From Tunturiibacter gelidiferens (GTDB lineage: Bacteria > Acidobacteriota > Terriglobia > Terriglobales > Acidobacteriaceae): a DNA stretch of 64,000 bases. The position numbers and the translations under genes were made by a program. The DNA lies in assembly GCF_013410115.1 (NCBI RefSeq), contig NZ_JACCCV010000002.1, positions 1,302,001 through 1,366,000 of the forward strand. Reading direction: 5' to 3'. Shown here piece by piece: positions 35,472 through 43,879 of this stretch (its first letter is position 1; every line of letters starts with the position of its first letter). The notes beneath the pieces were generated by a model that ran no database searches, was not told where the DNA came from, and worked only from the letters and a program-made list of their open reading frames with translations.

Positions 35472-35571
35472 TTCTGGGTACCCCCCTCCCCCCTCTCGGG
35501 GTATTTTGGAATGATTATATGCTTGACGTAGGTTGGGTCAGAGCACATAATTGTTTTTAGGTAAAAAAGCT

Positions 35572-35862
35572 ATGTCTTCGATGCCGCCTGAGTTTCCCCG
35601 AAAGATTGCTGCTTTGATTCGCGAGTACACAACTCAGCTAGCTGACGTTCATACTCTTCGCGGAATGCTAACGATTGCTGAACAAGGTCTTGTTCCGGTG
35701 GATCAATGGGAGATCGCTCTAGAACTCGCTCGTCAGACTCCTGCGTACCGAAATATCTCTGAACAATACGAGCCACTTTTGCTTCGTCTTGAGCATGTGG
35801 CGGACATCCATGAAGTCGAGCGTTTGCTCGCGACCATGCCAGAAGCACGTAAGTCAAACTAG
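35572..35862 (+). CDS. Hypothetical passenger protein of the IS element
   Basis: 96 residues from the ATG at 35572, with a TTG seven codons upstream as an alternative. It is mostly helical and charged (FPRKIAALIREYTTQLADV, then LLLRLEHVADIHEVERLL), with no membrane segment. It ends 12 bases before the transposase start, and the gap holds the ribosome-binding GGAGA, so both are likely on one transcript. It is probably an accessory gene carried by the element; the function is unknown. Confidence 0.6.
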   Translation: MSSMPPEFPRKIAALIREYTTQLADVHTLRGMLTIAEQGLVPVDQWEIALELARQTPAYRNISEQYEPLLLRLEHVADIHEVERLLATMPEARKSN

Positions 35863-35874
35863 GAGACGTGGCTG

Positions 35875-36786
35875 ATGAATCTTTACTCACTTGCTAAGAC
35901 TTTTCCTAATGAAGAGATGGCTCTTGCGTTCTGGATCAAGACAAGATGGCCGAATGGGGTGCGGTGTTTAGCTTGCGACCATGATAAGTGCTATTTGATT
36001 GAAACCAAAGGCACAACACGCAAGATATACCGCAAGTTTGAATGCGCTGACTGTGGTCTTCACTTTAGCCCAACAGCCAATACGATCTTTCACGACTCAC
36101 ATCTTCCACTGACTAAATGGTTCATGGCGATCACCCTAATGACTGAGGCTAAGAAGGGCATCTCTGCTAGTCAGGTGGCGCGGCATCTCGGGATTACCTA
36201 CAAGACAGCATGGCATCTGTGCCACCGAATCCGCGAAGCCATGCAAGAACCTAAATCAATGAAACTTGGTGGTGAATCGGTCACTGTAGAAATTGACGAA
36301 ACCTATGTTGGTGGTCGCAGACGTGGTCAAGGCGTAAAGGGTGGCAAGAAGTCTAAGACCGTTGTTGTCGGCATCGCAGAACGTGACGGAAGCATTCATC
36401 TACAGCGTGTGAAGTCTTCCAAAGATTGGCATATTCGGCCCGTTCTGAGAGAAAAACTGGACAAGAAAACTGAGAAGGTTGTCACAGACGGCGATAAGAA
36501 ATACAAGTCGATGTTTCCGAAAGATCGGCATGTGGTCGGCATCCACAAGCACGAACTCTACAACAAGAACTGGACTTCGACACAAACGGTAGAGAATGCG
36601 TTTTCGTTGTTCAAACGGGGTTTGGTAGGCAACTATCACCAGCTTTCAGCCGATCACCTTGATAGATACCTTGGTGAGTTCTGCTGGCGATATAACCGTC
36701 GCGGCCTACAACCTTGGTTGTTCAACATGACCCTTGAAAACATGGCAACTAGAAAGCCATTGCCCTATAAGGATCTGATCTTCTAA
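35875..36786 (+). CDS. IS1595 family transposase (ISXO2-like)
   Basis: 303 residues. The N-terminal zinc ribbon has C-x2-C pairs (CLAC and CADC). A helix-turn-helix-like stretch follows (ISASQVARHLGITYKTAWHL). The ISXO2-type DDE nuclease has Asp in EIDETYVGG, Asp in VVTDGDKKY and Glu in TVENAFSLFKRG. It ends with the family-typical RYLGEFCWRYNRR. All catalytic residues are present and the frame is intact, so the element may be active. Confidence 0.93.
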   Translation: MNLYSLAKTFPNEEMALAFWIKTRWPNGVRCLACDHDKCYLIETKGTTRKIYRKFECADCGLHFSPTANTIFHDSHLPLTKWFMAITLMTEAKKGISASQVARHLGITYKTAWHLCHRIREAMQEPKSMKLGGESVTVEIDETYVGGRRRGQGVKGGKKSKTVVVGIAERDGSIHLQRVKSSKDWHIRPVLREKLDKKTEKVVTDGDKKYKSMFPKDRHVVGIHKHELYNKNWTSTQTVENAFSLFKRGLVGNYHQLSADHLDRYLGEFCWRYNRRGLQPWLFNMTLENMATRKPLPYKDLIF

Positions 36787-36987
36787 CGTTCTGACTCAGA
36801 CCACCAAACTCCGCAGAACATCGGGAGCATGAAGGTAGGCACTGAGGATAACCATGCATTACGTAAACAACTTTTACCATGTTGTTCTGCTTGTTTCTGC
36901 TTGCTTGGCTCTCTGGCGACAGTTGAGAACAACTAAGCCAGCCGCAAAGCGGTAAAGGGGCGATTTACAGAAACTCCCTTCCTGCAG

Positions 36988-37164
36988 CTAACCCTGTGGG
37001 GAGGGTCTGTCCATTTTCTGGACAGATTTCTTCTTGCGCGGCGATCCATCCTTGTTCAATTTGGGCTTTGCAACAGCTTCTTTGAACGTGGTCGGCTTCG
37101 CGTCAATCATCCGTTTGAGAACGGCTTCTAGCTTGTCTTTGTCGAACATGATGTCTTCGGCCAT
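36988..37164 (-). CDS. Small basic hypothetical protein
   Basis: 58 residues from the ATG at 37164 (a TTG ten codons upstream is possible). It is Lys-rich with a DKDKLEAVLKRMID helix and a basic tail GSPRKKKSVQK. No family is recognised and no clear ribosome-binding site. It is divergent from the zinc-ribbon gene in the accessory pocket. It may be a real orphan gene or a chance ORF. Confidence 0.4.
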   Translation of the reverse strand: MAEDIMFDKDKLEAVLKRMIDAKPTTFKEAVAKPKLNKDGSPRKKKSVQKMDRPSPQG

Positions 37165-37198
37165 GCGAATATTGTAGGGAATTAAAGGAGACAAAAGA

Positions 37199-37408
37199 TT
37201 GTCGGCACATTTCGGAGTTCAATGTAAGAAGTGCAAGGCTGGAATCATCTTGGAAGACCTAAATCTCAACCTTGCGCCGAATCAGGCCGATTGGCATGTT
37301 GTCCCGCTAACGGAAATCAAATGCGCTAACTGTGGCCATCAGCAACAATACCTAAGCAAAGACGGGATTGACTTTGAGGCAGGAACCATACCAAACGACC
37401 CTCGATAA
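37199..37408 (+). CDS. Small zinc-ribbon-like protein, TTG start
   Basis: 69 residues. Two CxxC pairs, CKKC and CANC, about 35 residues apart form a likely zinc ribbon. The start is TTG at 37199, chosen because a strong AAAGGAGAC lies 7-8 bases upstream. The remainder is hydrophilic with LNLNLAPNQADWHVVPL. It may be a regulatory or nucleic-acid-binding protein; no function is assigned. It sits in the A+T-richer pocket next to the IS element. Confidence 0.6.
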   Translation: MSAHFGVQCKKCKAGIILEDLNLNLAPNQADWHVVPLTEIKCANCGHQQQYLSKDGIDFEAGTIPNDPR

Positions 37409-37777
37409 CCAGCTTGCAGCTACACCACACCCAACCATCAGCATCGTCTTTGGCGTATAGGCAACTCAGGCTCGGATGCCATCTAGCTTCGACCCCATAG
37501 CGGGTTGTGATCGGAATGTCGGCTAGATGGGAGTTTCGAGACAAAGGAAAACCTTTTAATTTCAGGGATTTGCGTTGTCAAGTAAACTCGTTTTAGATTA
37601 ATGTCTTTTAGTTTCAACGTCCTACGTGAAACATATAATCATTTATTTTGGACGCAAGTTCAATCGAATCTGCAAGATAGAAGCCTATGGTGTCTGTAAA
37701 ATATTGATTCTTAGAGACTTATGCCTAAAATACTTGTTTTGTTATATTTAGCTCGAGATTTTTCCGGAAAAGACGAA

Positions 37778-37806
37778 ACCCCGGGTTACGCCGGGGTCTT
37801 TTTTGA
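37778..37806 (+). terminator. Isolated Rho-independent terminator
   Basis: ACCCCGG and CCGGGGT enclose GTTACG and are followed by CTTTTTT. The nearest upstream stop codon on this strand is about 370 bases away. It may therefore end a non-coding RNA or the long tail of the zinc-ribbon gene transcript. Confidence 0.75.
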
Positions 37807-37975
37807 AGTCTGCTACCAGTATAACTGGTGGAATGAAACTCATACGCCACGCGAATCTGCTTGTGTGGCGCGGCGATTGGTGAGTTTGGGGGTTGACAAG
37901 GGCAAAGAGCGGTACGGCCGTAGATTGTGATAAATAGGAGCAGCTCTGTCGCGAGGGGAGAATAGACAACGCAGC

Positions 37976-38310
37976 AGAGGGTGGGCTGAAAGGGACGAGC
38001 GGTGAGGGCAGGTTAGAGTTCATCGGGATCCTTCGCTCCGCTCAGGATGACGGCAACGGCTTGAGGACAGATTCCATGGCGGCAACGGCTTGAGGGCAGA
38101 ATTCCATAGCGGCAACGGCTTCAGGACAGAATTCCATAGCGGCAACGGCTTGAGGACAGAATTCCGGCAACGGCTTGGAGAGGGTGGGCTGAAAGGAACG
38201 AGCGGTGAGGGCAGGTTAGAGGTTCATCGGGATCCTTCGCGCCGCTCAGGATGATGGCAACGGCTTGAGGACAGATTCCATGGCTGCAACGGCTTAAGGG
38301 CAGAATTCGG
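37976..38310 (+). repeat. Duplicated segment with a 30-base tandem array
   Basis: A segment of about 132 bases beginning AGAGGGTGGGCTGAAAG occurs at 37976 and again at 38179 with few differences. Between and inside the copies a unit of about 30 bases, opening GGCAACGGCTTGAGGACAGA, is repeated at 38052, 38081, 38111, 38141, 38166, 38256 and 38285. There are no unique spacers, so this is not a CRISPR. Confidence 0.85.
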
Positions 38311-38497
38311 TGTTTGTGTCATTCGACTCTGCTCAGGAGCGAATCGGCTTGTCTGGCGCGGGGATTTGTGAGTTTGGGGGTTGACAGCTTTCGGCTGGAG
38401 GTGGCCGGACCGCTTTGGAGGCCGCCGAATCAAACGTTTGTGGCCCCGATGGTTGGAACAGGTTAACTACAAATTACTCACAGGATGAGAGAACCGA

Positions 38498-39475
38498 ATG
38501 CGCGCCTTTATTGTGGAACGTCCCGAAGCAGCTTTTATGCAGGTAGAACTTCCCCGCCCTGTTCCGTTGGCAGGCCAGGTGCTGGTTCGTGTGCACGCGA
38601 GTGGCGTGAATCCGTTGGACACGAAGATTCGCGCGGGGAAGGCTCCTCATGCGAAGCAGCCGTTGCCTGCGGTGCTGGGGCTTGATATGGCTGGGGTGGT
38701 GGAGGAGGTTGGTTCGGGGGTGACGGCGTTTCGACCGGGTGATGAGGTTTATGGCATGGTGGGCGGCGTGGGTGGGCTGCAGGGGGCACTGGCGGAGTTC
38801 GTGGTGGCGAATGCCGACCTGATTGCAAGGAAGCCGAAGTCGCTTTCGATGCGCGAGGCCGCGGCTCTGCCGTTGATCACGATTACGGCGTGGGAGGGCA
38901 TGGTTGATCGCGCGAAGGTGCATGGGGGACAGAAGGTGCTGGTGCATGCGGGTGCGGGTGGAGTGGGGCATGTTGCGGTGCAGCTTGCGAAGGCGTTTGG
39001 CGCGGAGGTGTTCGCTACGGTTTCGGCGGAGAAGCGACGAGTCGTGGAAGAGTTTGGTGCAACGGCTATCGACTACCGCGCGGTTTCGGCGGAGCAATAT
39101 GTCGTGCAGTATGCCGATGGTGAGGGCTTCGATATTGTGTATGACACGGTGGGCGGTGCGACGATTGACGCATCGTTTGTTGCAGTGAAGAGGTATAGCG
39201 GCCATGTGGTGAGTTGCCTGGGATGGAGCACGCACTCCCTGGCTCCGCTTTCGTTTCGCGGAGCGACGTACTCGGGTGTGTTTACGCTGATGCCTCTGCT
39301 AACGGGAGTGGGGCAGGCGCATCATGGGGAGATTCTTCGCGAGGCGGCGGCGCTGGTTGATGACGGTAAGCTGAGGCCGATGATGAACGAACGACCCTTT
39401 GCCGGAACAGATCTTGATGCTGCCCATGCATTGGTGGAGTCCGGTGCTCTGGGTAAAGTGGTGGTCGATCTCTAA
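38498..39475 (+). CDS. Medium-chain dehydrogenase/reductase, quinone-oxidoreductase type
   Basis: 325 residues. The N-terminal GroES-like domain has GVNPLDTKIR-type residues (SGVNPLDTK) and VLGLDMAGVVEEVG. The NAD(P)-binding fold has VHAGAGGVGHVAVQLAKAFGA. No structural or catalytic zinc cysteines are seen, which fits the zinc-free quinone/enone reductase branch. Such enzymes reduce quinones or unsaturated carbonyls with NADPH. An AGGATGAGAG precedes the ATG. A STAS gene follows on the same strand after 115 bases. Confidence 0.9.
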   Translation: MRAFIVERPEAAFMQVELPRPVPLAGQVLVRVHASGVNPLDTKIRAGKAPHAKQPLPAVLGLDMAGVVEEVGSGVTAFRPGDEVYGMVGGVGGLQGALAEFVVANADLIARKPKSLSMREAAALPLITITAWEGMVDRAKVHGGQKVLVHAGAGGVGHVAVQLAKAFGAEVFATVSAEKRRVVEEFGATAIDYRAVSAEQYVVQYADGEGFDIVYDTVGGATIDASFVAVKRYSGHVVSCLGWSTHSLAPLSFRGATYSGVFTLMPLLTGVGQAHHGEILREAAALVDDGKLRPMMNERPFAGTDLDAAHALVESGALGKVVVDL

Positions 39476-39590
39476 CGTAATTGTGAATGTTCGAGTCGGA
39501 GTGTGGCGTTTGTTTTGGGAGTGGCGAGCGGGTCTGCAGGATTTACACGGCTGTAATCTGCGGCCGGGGAGGCTTGCTACACTTTCAAAC

Positions 39591-39935
39591 ATGCTTGATC
39601 AACCTTTGACTCATAGTTTTACGCCCGGAAAGAGCGAGGGCACGACGATCCTGAAGCTCGCTGGACCGCTGACCCTGTCTACGATCTTCGGATTTCAGAA
39701 TGAGTTTCGCGGACAGACGCCGCAGGTGATGATTGTGGATCTGAGCGAGAGTCCGTATATGGATTCGGCCGGGCTGGGGCTACTGATGAACTACTACGTG
39801 TCGGCGGAGAGTCATGGGCGGAAGTTGCTGCTGGCGGGGGCGAATGAGCGGATTGAGTCGCTGCTGGAGATGACGAAGGTGCACAAAGTCTTGAAGACCT
39901 TCCCGACGGTGGATGCGGCGGAGGCAAGTCTCTAG
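39591..39935 (+). CDS. STAS-domain anti-sigma-factor antagonist
   Basis: 114 residues from the ATG at 39591. The STAS fold is recognised from VMIVDLSESPYMDSAGLGLLM, where the Ser in DSAG is the phosphorylatable residue of SpoIIAA-like antagonists. The gene would act in a partner-switching network with a kinase/anti-sigma factor that is not in this window. No partner gene is adjacent. Confidence 0.88.
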   Translation: MLDQPLTHSFTPGKSEGTTILKLAGPLTLSTIFGFQNEFRGQTPQVMIVDLSESPYMDSAGLGLLMNYYVSAESHGRKLLLAGANERIESLLEMTKVHKVLKTFPTVDAAEASL

Positions 39936-40066
39936 GAGCCTGTCCGTCACACTGAAGGGCTGATATTGATCTTCGGCGAGGACGCGGATCTTTAGAAAAG
40001 ACAACGGCAACGGCCACCGCAGATTCCTCCCCCTTCGACTTCGCTCAGGTGCGGAATGACAAACAA

Positions 40067-40114
40067 AAGAACAGGCAACGGCCACGACAGAAGAACAGGC
40101 AACAGCCACGACAG
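40067..40114 (+). repeat. 24-base tandem repeat
   Basis: Two near-identical units AAGAACAGGCAACGGCCACG (plus ACAG) at 40067 and 40091, with a partial third from 40115. They lie in the 295-base gap after the STAS gene, just after a CTTCGACTTCGCTCAGG block related to those at 38.0-38.3 kb. Confidence 0.75.
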
Positions 40115-40230
40115 AAGAACAACATCCAAAGAACAAACTTAACTGCAAAACAGGGCTGTTTTCCTTTTTGTGAAGAAGCCTCGCCGCGAAGTTTTCGCAT
40201 CTTTATATCGAGAGATACCAAGGGGGTTCT

Positions 40231-40794
40231 GTGAGCGATCTTGTTCTTGATCCGAAGACGACGGCGCTGGTGCTGATCGATCTGGAGTATGGCATTGCGG
40301 CAATGGATCTGGCGCCGTATAGCTCGGCTGATGTGGTGAGCCGGTGCGCTGGGCTGGCGAAGACGTTTCGGAAGAAGGGCGCGGCGGTAATTTTCGTGAA
40401 GGTGCTGATTCCGGAGATGCTGCAGCTGCCGGTGGATACGTCTTTGATGCGAGGCACGCCGCCGCCGAATGCCACTGAGTTTGTTCCGGAGGCCGGGGTG
40501 CAGGCGGAGGATCTGATTGTGAAGAAGCGGTCGTGGGGCGCGTTTTATGGGACCGATCTCGAACTGCATTTGAGGCGGCGTGGGATCAAGACGATCGTGA
40601 TTGGCGGGATCGCTACTAATTTTGGCGTGGAGTCTACCGCGCGGGCTGCGTTCGATCAGGGGTATGAGGTGGTGTTCGCCGAGGATGCGATGTCGAGCGT
40701 GAGCGCGGAGGCGCATGAGTTCCCGATAAAGAATGTGTTTCCGATGATGGGGCGGGTTCGGAGTGTGACGCAGATTGTGAAGGCGCTCGGGTAG
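40231..40794 (+). CDS. YecD-like isochorismatase-family hydrolase lacking the Cys nucleophile
   Basis: 187 residues from a GTG at 40231, preceded by AGGGGG. The fold is isochorismatase-like: Asp in VLIDLEYG, Lys in KKRSWGAFYGTDLELHLRRRG, noted as the most conserved stretch. The position of the usual catalytic Cys reads ATNFGVES, with Gly in place of Cys. E. coli YecD is recalled to have the same Gly (STNIGVES) and the same RRWGAFYG-type region, so this is an orthologue-like protein of unknown substrate rather than a cysteine hydrolase. Confidence 0.88.
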   Translation: MSDLVLDPKTTALVLIDLEYGIAAMDLAPYSSADVVSRCAGLAKTFRKKGAAVIFVKVLIPEMLQLPVDTSLMRGTPPPNATEFVPEAGVQAEDLIVKKRSWGAFYGTDLELHLRRRGIKTIVIGGIATNFGVESTARAAFDQGYEVVFAEDAMSSVSAEAHEFPIKNVFPMMGRVRSVTQIVKALG

Positions 40795-40825
40795 GCGGGA
40801 TGGCGCGCTCTATCCTGTTTCGTGA

Positions 40826-40921
40826 GTCCTGCCGGACGGGCTCCCTGCGCGGGAGGCGGTCACTTCGTGACGTGTGTACCGGTCTTGGTGGGTGATGTGC
40901 GTGGGTCCTCCCTTTGGTCGG
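40826..40921 (+). repeat. Dispersed hairpin repeat, copy B
   Basis: Single arm between the YecD-like gene and convergent thrC, 32 bases after a stop codon. It contains CTCCCTGCGCGGGAG (perfect 5-bp stem), GTCACTTCGTGAC (perfect 5-bp stem) and the end block CCTCCCTTTGGTCGG. Confidence 0.85.
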
Positions 40922-40928
40922 AATGGGC

Positions 40929-42203
40929 TTACTGTGGGGTGATGATGCCTCCTACCGGCATACTGCTGGGGAGATGGGCTTTCTTTTCGCTGGGGCGCTT
41001 GAGGTGCATGGCTTCCGCGGTCATGTCGGTGTACTTGAGGCCGGCGCCGGTGTTGAAGAGGACGACCTTGTCGGTGGCCTTGAGGTCGCCGGTGGCGAGG
41101 AGGGCGTCGTAGGCCGCGGTGGCGGCGGCACCTTCGGGGGAGAGGAAGATGCCCTCGTGTTTGGCCCAGTCGAGGATGCTGGCAAGGATCTGCTCGTCGG
41201 AGAAGGCGAGGGATGCGCCGCCGGACTGGCGGACGATGTCGAGGATGATGGCATCGCCGTAGGGCTTGGGAACGCGAAGGCCGGCGGCGAAGGTGGCCGC
41301 GTTCTCGAAGAAGTCGCTGGCCGGTTTATTTTCTGCGAAGGCTTTGGCGACGGGGGCGCAGCCGGAGGCCTGGAGGGCGTACATCTTTGGGCGCTTGCTT
41401 CCCTTCTCGACCCAGCCTAACTGCTCCATTTCGTCGAAGGCCTTCCACATGCCGATGAGGCCGACGCCGCCGCCGGTGGGGTAGAAGACCGCGTCGGGGT
41501 AGGTCCAGCCCAGCTGCTCGACGAGTTCGTAGCCCATGGTTTTTTTGCCTTCTACGCGGAAGGGCTCCTTGAGGGTGGAGATGTCGAACCAGACCTGATT
41601 TGCGGGGGTGTTGGCGTCGCGCTGAGCCTTGATGTTTTCGGCGACCAGGCGGGCGCAGTCAGAGATGAGGCCGTCGACCATGGTGACGTCGGCTCCGTAG
41701 ACGATGCCTTCGAGGTAGTTGGCGAAGGGGACGTCCTGGGGCATGAAGATGTGGGCCTTGATGTCTGCTGCGGCGGCGTAGGCGGCGAGGGCTCCGGCGG
41801 CGTTGCCTGCGGAGGGGACGGCGAGATGCTGGAGGCCGTAGTGCTTCGCCATGGTGACGGCGAGCGAGAGGCCGCGGGCCTTGAAGGTGCCGGTGGGGTT
41901 TGCGCCTTCTTCCTTGATGTAGAGGCCGGGGTAGCGCTTGCTGTGGAGCATGGGGGTCCAGCCCTCCCCGAGGGTGACGGGGGTTACGTCTGGCAAGACG
42001 CTGGAGTAGCGCCACATGCCGAGGCTCGCTGGGGAGGCTGCGGCGCGGGCGGCGATGTCTTCGCGCTTTGCGGTTTGGCGAAGCTTGTCCATGTCGTAAC
42101 GGACGTAGAGGGAGCCGGCGCAGAGGGGGCAAAGAGTTTGAGGAGTTTCGGCAGAGAGGTGGTGGTGACAGCGAGAACATTCGAGCGAAACAATAACGGC
42201 CAT
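40929..42203 (-). CDS. thrC: Threonine synthase
   Basis: 424 residues. An N-terminal zinc ribbon (CSRC, then CPLC) is followed by the fold-type II PLP domain. The cofactor lysine lies in NPTGTFKARG, and the phosphate-binding loop in PTGGGVGL. It converts O-phosphohomoserine to threonine, the last step of the pathway that begins with LysC and Asd, encoded at 48.9-51.4 kb. The C-terminal end is slightly extended (KKAHLPSSMPVGG). Diaminopropionate lyases have a similar fold, but the zinc ribbon and the TFKARG context favour ThrC. Confidence 0.9.
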   Translation of the reverse strand: MAVIVSLECSRCHHHLSAETPQTLCPLCAGSLYVRYDMDKLRQTAKREDIAARAAASPASLGMWRYSSVLPDVTPVTLGEGWTPMLHSKRYPGLYIKEEGANPTGTFKARGLSLAVTMAKHYGLQHLAVPSAGNAAGALAAYAAAADIKAHIFMPQDVPFANYLEGIVYGADVTMVDGLISDCARLVAENIKAQRDANTPANQVWFDISTLKEPFRVEGKKTMGYELVEQLGWTYPDAVFYPTGGGVGLIGMWKAFDEMEQLGWVEKGSKRPKMYALQASGCAPVAKAFAENKPASDFFENAATFAAGLRVPKPYGDAIILDIVRQSGGASLAFSDEQILASILDWAKHEGIFLSPEGAAATAAYDALLATGDLKATDKVVLFNTGAGLKYTDMTAEAMHLKRPSEKKAHLPSSMPVGGIITPQ

Positions 42204-42351
42204 ATATTAGATGCTAACGGATACCTTGGGCGAAAAGACGCATTCTCAACAGGGTAAAGACTGATGAGTGAGATTTTCCTTTGTCGATGGTTACTGGTCA
42301 GACCGCGTGGGGCTTTGCGATCTGACTCGTGATGAGGTTGTAATCAAATCG

Positions 42352-42705
42352 TCAGTGGCGCTGGAGCCAGCGGCGGGACGAGAAGTCCGTGACGATGCTG
42401 GCGATGAGCAGCGCGACGCTGATGGCCAAGGCGCTGATGACCCAGTTGAGCTCCATCCGGCCTTTGAGCATGAACCTGTCGAGCAGGGCCAAGACAAGGA
42501 CGAGGACCGCCGCTTCTGCGAAGAACGAGGAACAACGCGGGGCGGCGATGGCGATCAGGTCGAGGAGCGGAGATGGTTTCCTCTGGGGCGGAGCTTCGCC
42601 GCCTGGGGGAACCAGCGTAATTCGATTGGGGAGCTGGGGAGAAGAAGCTGGAATTTGCTGCGGTGAGATGCTCCCGAGGGAGGTTAGTACATTTTTGTGA
42701 AACAT
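42352..42705 (-). CDS. Small hypothetical membrane protein
   Basis: 117 residues from the ATG at 42705 (AAAGG about 12 bases upstream). A soluble Pro-rich N-terminus is followed by two hydrophobic helices (FFAEAAVLVLVLALLDRFML and LNWVISALAISVALLIASIV) and a short basic end. No family is recognised. It is divergent from the HAD phosphatase gene. Confidence 0.55.
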   Translation of the reverse strand: MFHKNVLTSLGSISPQQIPASSPQLPNRITLVPPGGEAPPQRKPSPLLDLIAIAAPRCSSFFAEAAVLVLVLALLDRFMLKGRMELNWVISALAISVALLIASIVTDFSSRRWLQRH

Positions 42706-42851
42706 AAACAAGCCTTTGTGGTGCCTGCTTCCAGTGTCGCCCAGGGGCAGGTGAATGTCGAGTGAATTTCCAGTAAATCAAAGAAAATGAATGGTTTATG
42801 GATATGTATTCAAGAGAAATGAGAGAATATGCAGAGGAATCGAGGTTAGGA

Positions 42852-43835
42852 ATGCGTTTGATCGCGGTGGATATGGACGGGACGCTGGTGGGGCCCGATG
42901 GACAGGTGAGCGAGCGAAATCTGGCCGCGATGAAGTCGGCGGAGAGGGCCGGGGCGCAGGTGGTGGTGGCTACGGGGCGGCGGCACTCTTATGCGATGAA
43001 GGTGCTGCGTCGGCTGGGTTTGCGGGAGGAGGATGCGCTGATCAGCTCGAATGGGACGGTGACGCGGACGATTGGGGCGCAGCTGCTGGAGAGGACGTTG
43101 CTGCCGGTGGAAACGGCACGGTGGCTATGTGGACATGTGGAGGAGTTTCGCGATGCGCTGGTGGTTACCTTCGATAAGGTGGGCGACGATGGGGAGGATG
43201 TGCGGGGGGCACTGGTGGTGGAGCATCTGGCGGAGCTGAACGCGAGCATCGGCAGGTGGGTGGCGGCGAATGAGCCTTATATCGAATGTGTGGTGCCGAT
43301 TGAAAAGGCGCTGGAGGGGCACGCGCCGATCCAGATGATGCTTTGCGGGACGGTGGAGCGGATGCGGCGGGCGGAGGCGCGGCTGCTGGAGCATCCGGGG
43401 GTGTCGGCTGTTGGGGTTACGCCGCTCGGGAAGGATGAAGTGGGGCGGTTGCAGGATATTGGGCGGACTAAGGGTGGAATTTCTCCCCAGGGGAGGGCTG
43501 TTGGCGCGGAGGCGGCGCTGCATCGGACGGAGTATCCGGAGCGGGATTTGAGTATCGTGGATATTTTGCCGGCGGGGTGCAGCAAGGGGTCGGCGCTGCT
43601 GCGAGTGGCGGAGACGCATGGGGTGAAGGCGGAGGAGATTCTGGCGATTGGGGATAACTGGAATGACGTTTCGATGCTGGAGGTTGCGGGGCAGGCGGTG
43701 TTGATGGGGAACGCTCCGGAGGATTTGAAGGCGATGGCTGCAGAGAGAGGGTGGGTGATGGGGCTGCGGCATGATGAGGATGGTGTCGCGGAGGCGATTG
43801 AAGCGGTGTTGAACGGTCTGCCAGTGACACGATAG
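42852..43835 (+). CDS. Cof-type HAD-IIB phosphatase
   Basis: 327 residues from the ATG at 42852, which has AGGTTAGGA upstream and gives the classic opening MRLIAVDMDGTLV. An ATG at 42798 would add 18 residues. HAD motif I is DMDGT; motif II-like ATGRR and Ser region ISSNG are present; motif IV is AIGDNWNDVSML. Cof-type enzymes dephosphorylate sugar phosphates, nucleotides or cofactor intermediates. The specific substrate is unknown. Confidence 0.9.
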   Translation: MRLIAVDMDGTLVGPDGQVSERNLAAMKSAERAGAQVVVATGRRHSYAMKVLRRLGLREEDALISSNGTVTRTIGAQLLERTLLPVETARWLCGHVEEFRDALVVTFDKVGDDGEDVRGALVVEHLAELNASIGRWVAANEPYIECVVPIEKALEGHAPIQMMLCGTVERMRRAEARLLEHPGVSAVGVTPLGKDEVGRLQDIGRTKGGISPQGRAVGAEAALHRTEYPERDLSIVDILPAGCSKGSALLRVAETHGVKAEEILAIGDNWNDVSMLEVAGQAVLMGNAPEDLKAMAAERGWVMGLRHDEDGVAEAIEAVLNGLPVTR

Positions 43836-43879
43836 TGGGAGTTTTGATCGGGTCGGTGGAGGGTTGAGGGTGTTAGGCT

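Larger units (their letters stand above)
35531..36802 (+). mobile_element. IS1595-type insertion sequence with passenger ORF (ends uncertain)
   Basis: An intact transposase gene and a small upstream ORF are bracketed by imperfect inverted ends. The left end reads GGTTGGGTCAGAGCAC from 35531; the right end, read inward, is GGTCTGAGTCAGAAC from 36802. They match at about 11 of 14 aligned positions with one gap. I do not see an 8-base target duplication flanking these ends, so the borders are tentative. The A+T content is higher than in the neighbourhood. Confidence 0.6.
37409..38497. other. Gene-poor accessory stretch
   Basis: Nearly 1.1 kb without a gene that I can support. The first 350 bases are A+T-rich and end in an isolated terminator (37778-37806). 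The rest consists of direct and tandem repeats. A 48-base block around 37853-37898, containing GTGAGTTTGGGGGTTGACA, recurs at 38339-38386. Confidence 0.6.

Noticed and set aside
37640-37700. A GTTCAATCGAATC stretch resembling a tRNA T-arm.
   Set aside because: No acceptor, D or anticodon arms can be paired around it.
37721-37930. A 69-codon ORF in the accessory pocket.
   Set aside because: It reads straight through a strong terminator hairpin and into repeat sequence, with no ribosome-binding site.
38052-38310. Possible CRISPR array, because 30-base units recur.
   Set aside because: Units are adjacent without unique spacers and degenerate; no cas genes are near. It is an ordinary tandem repeat.
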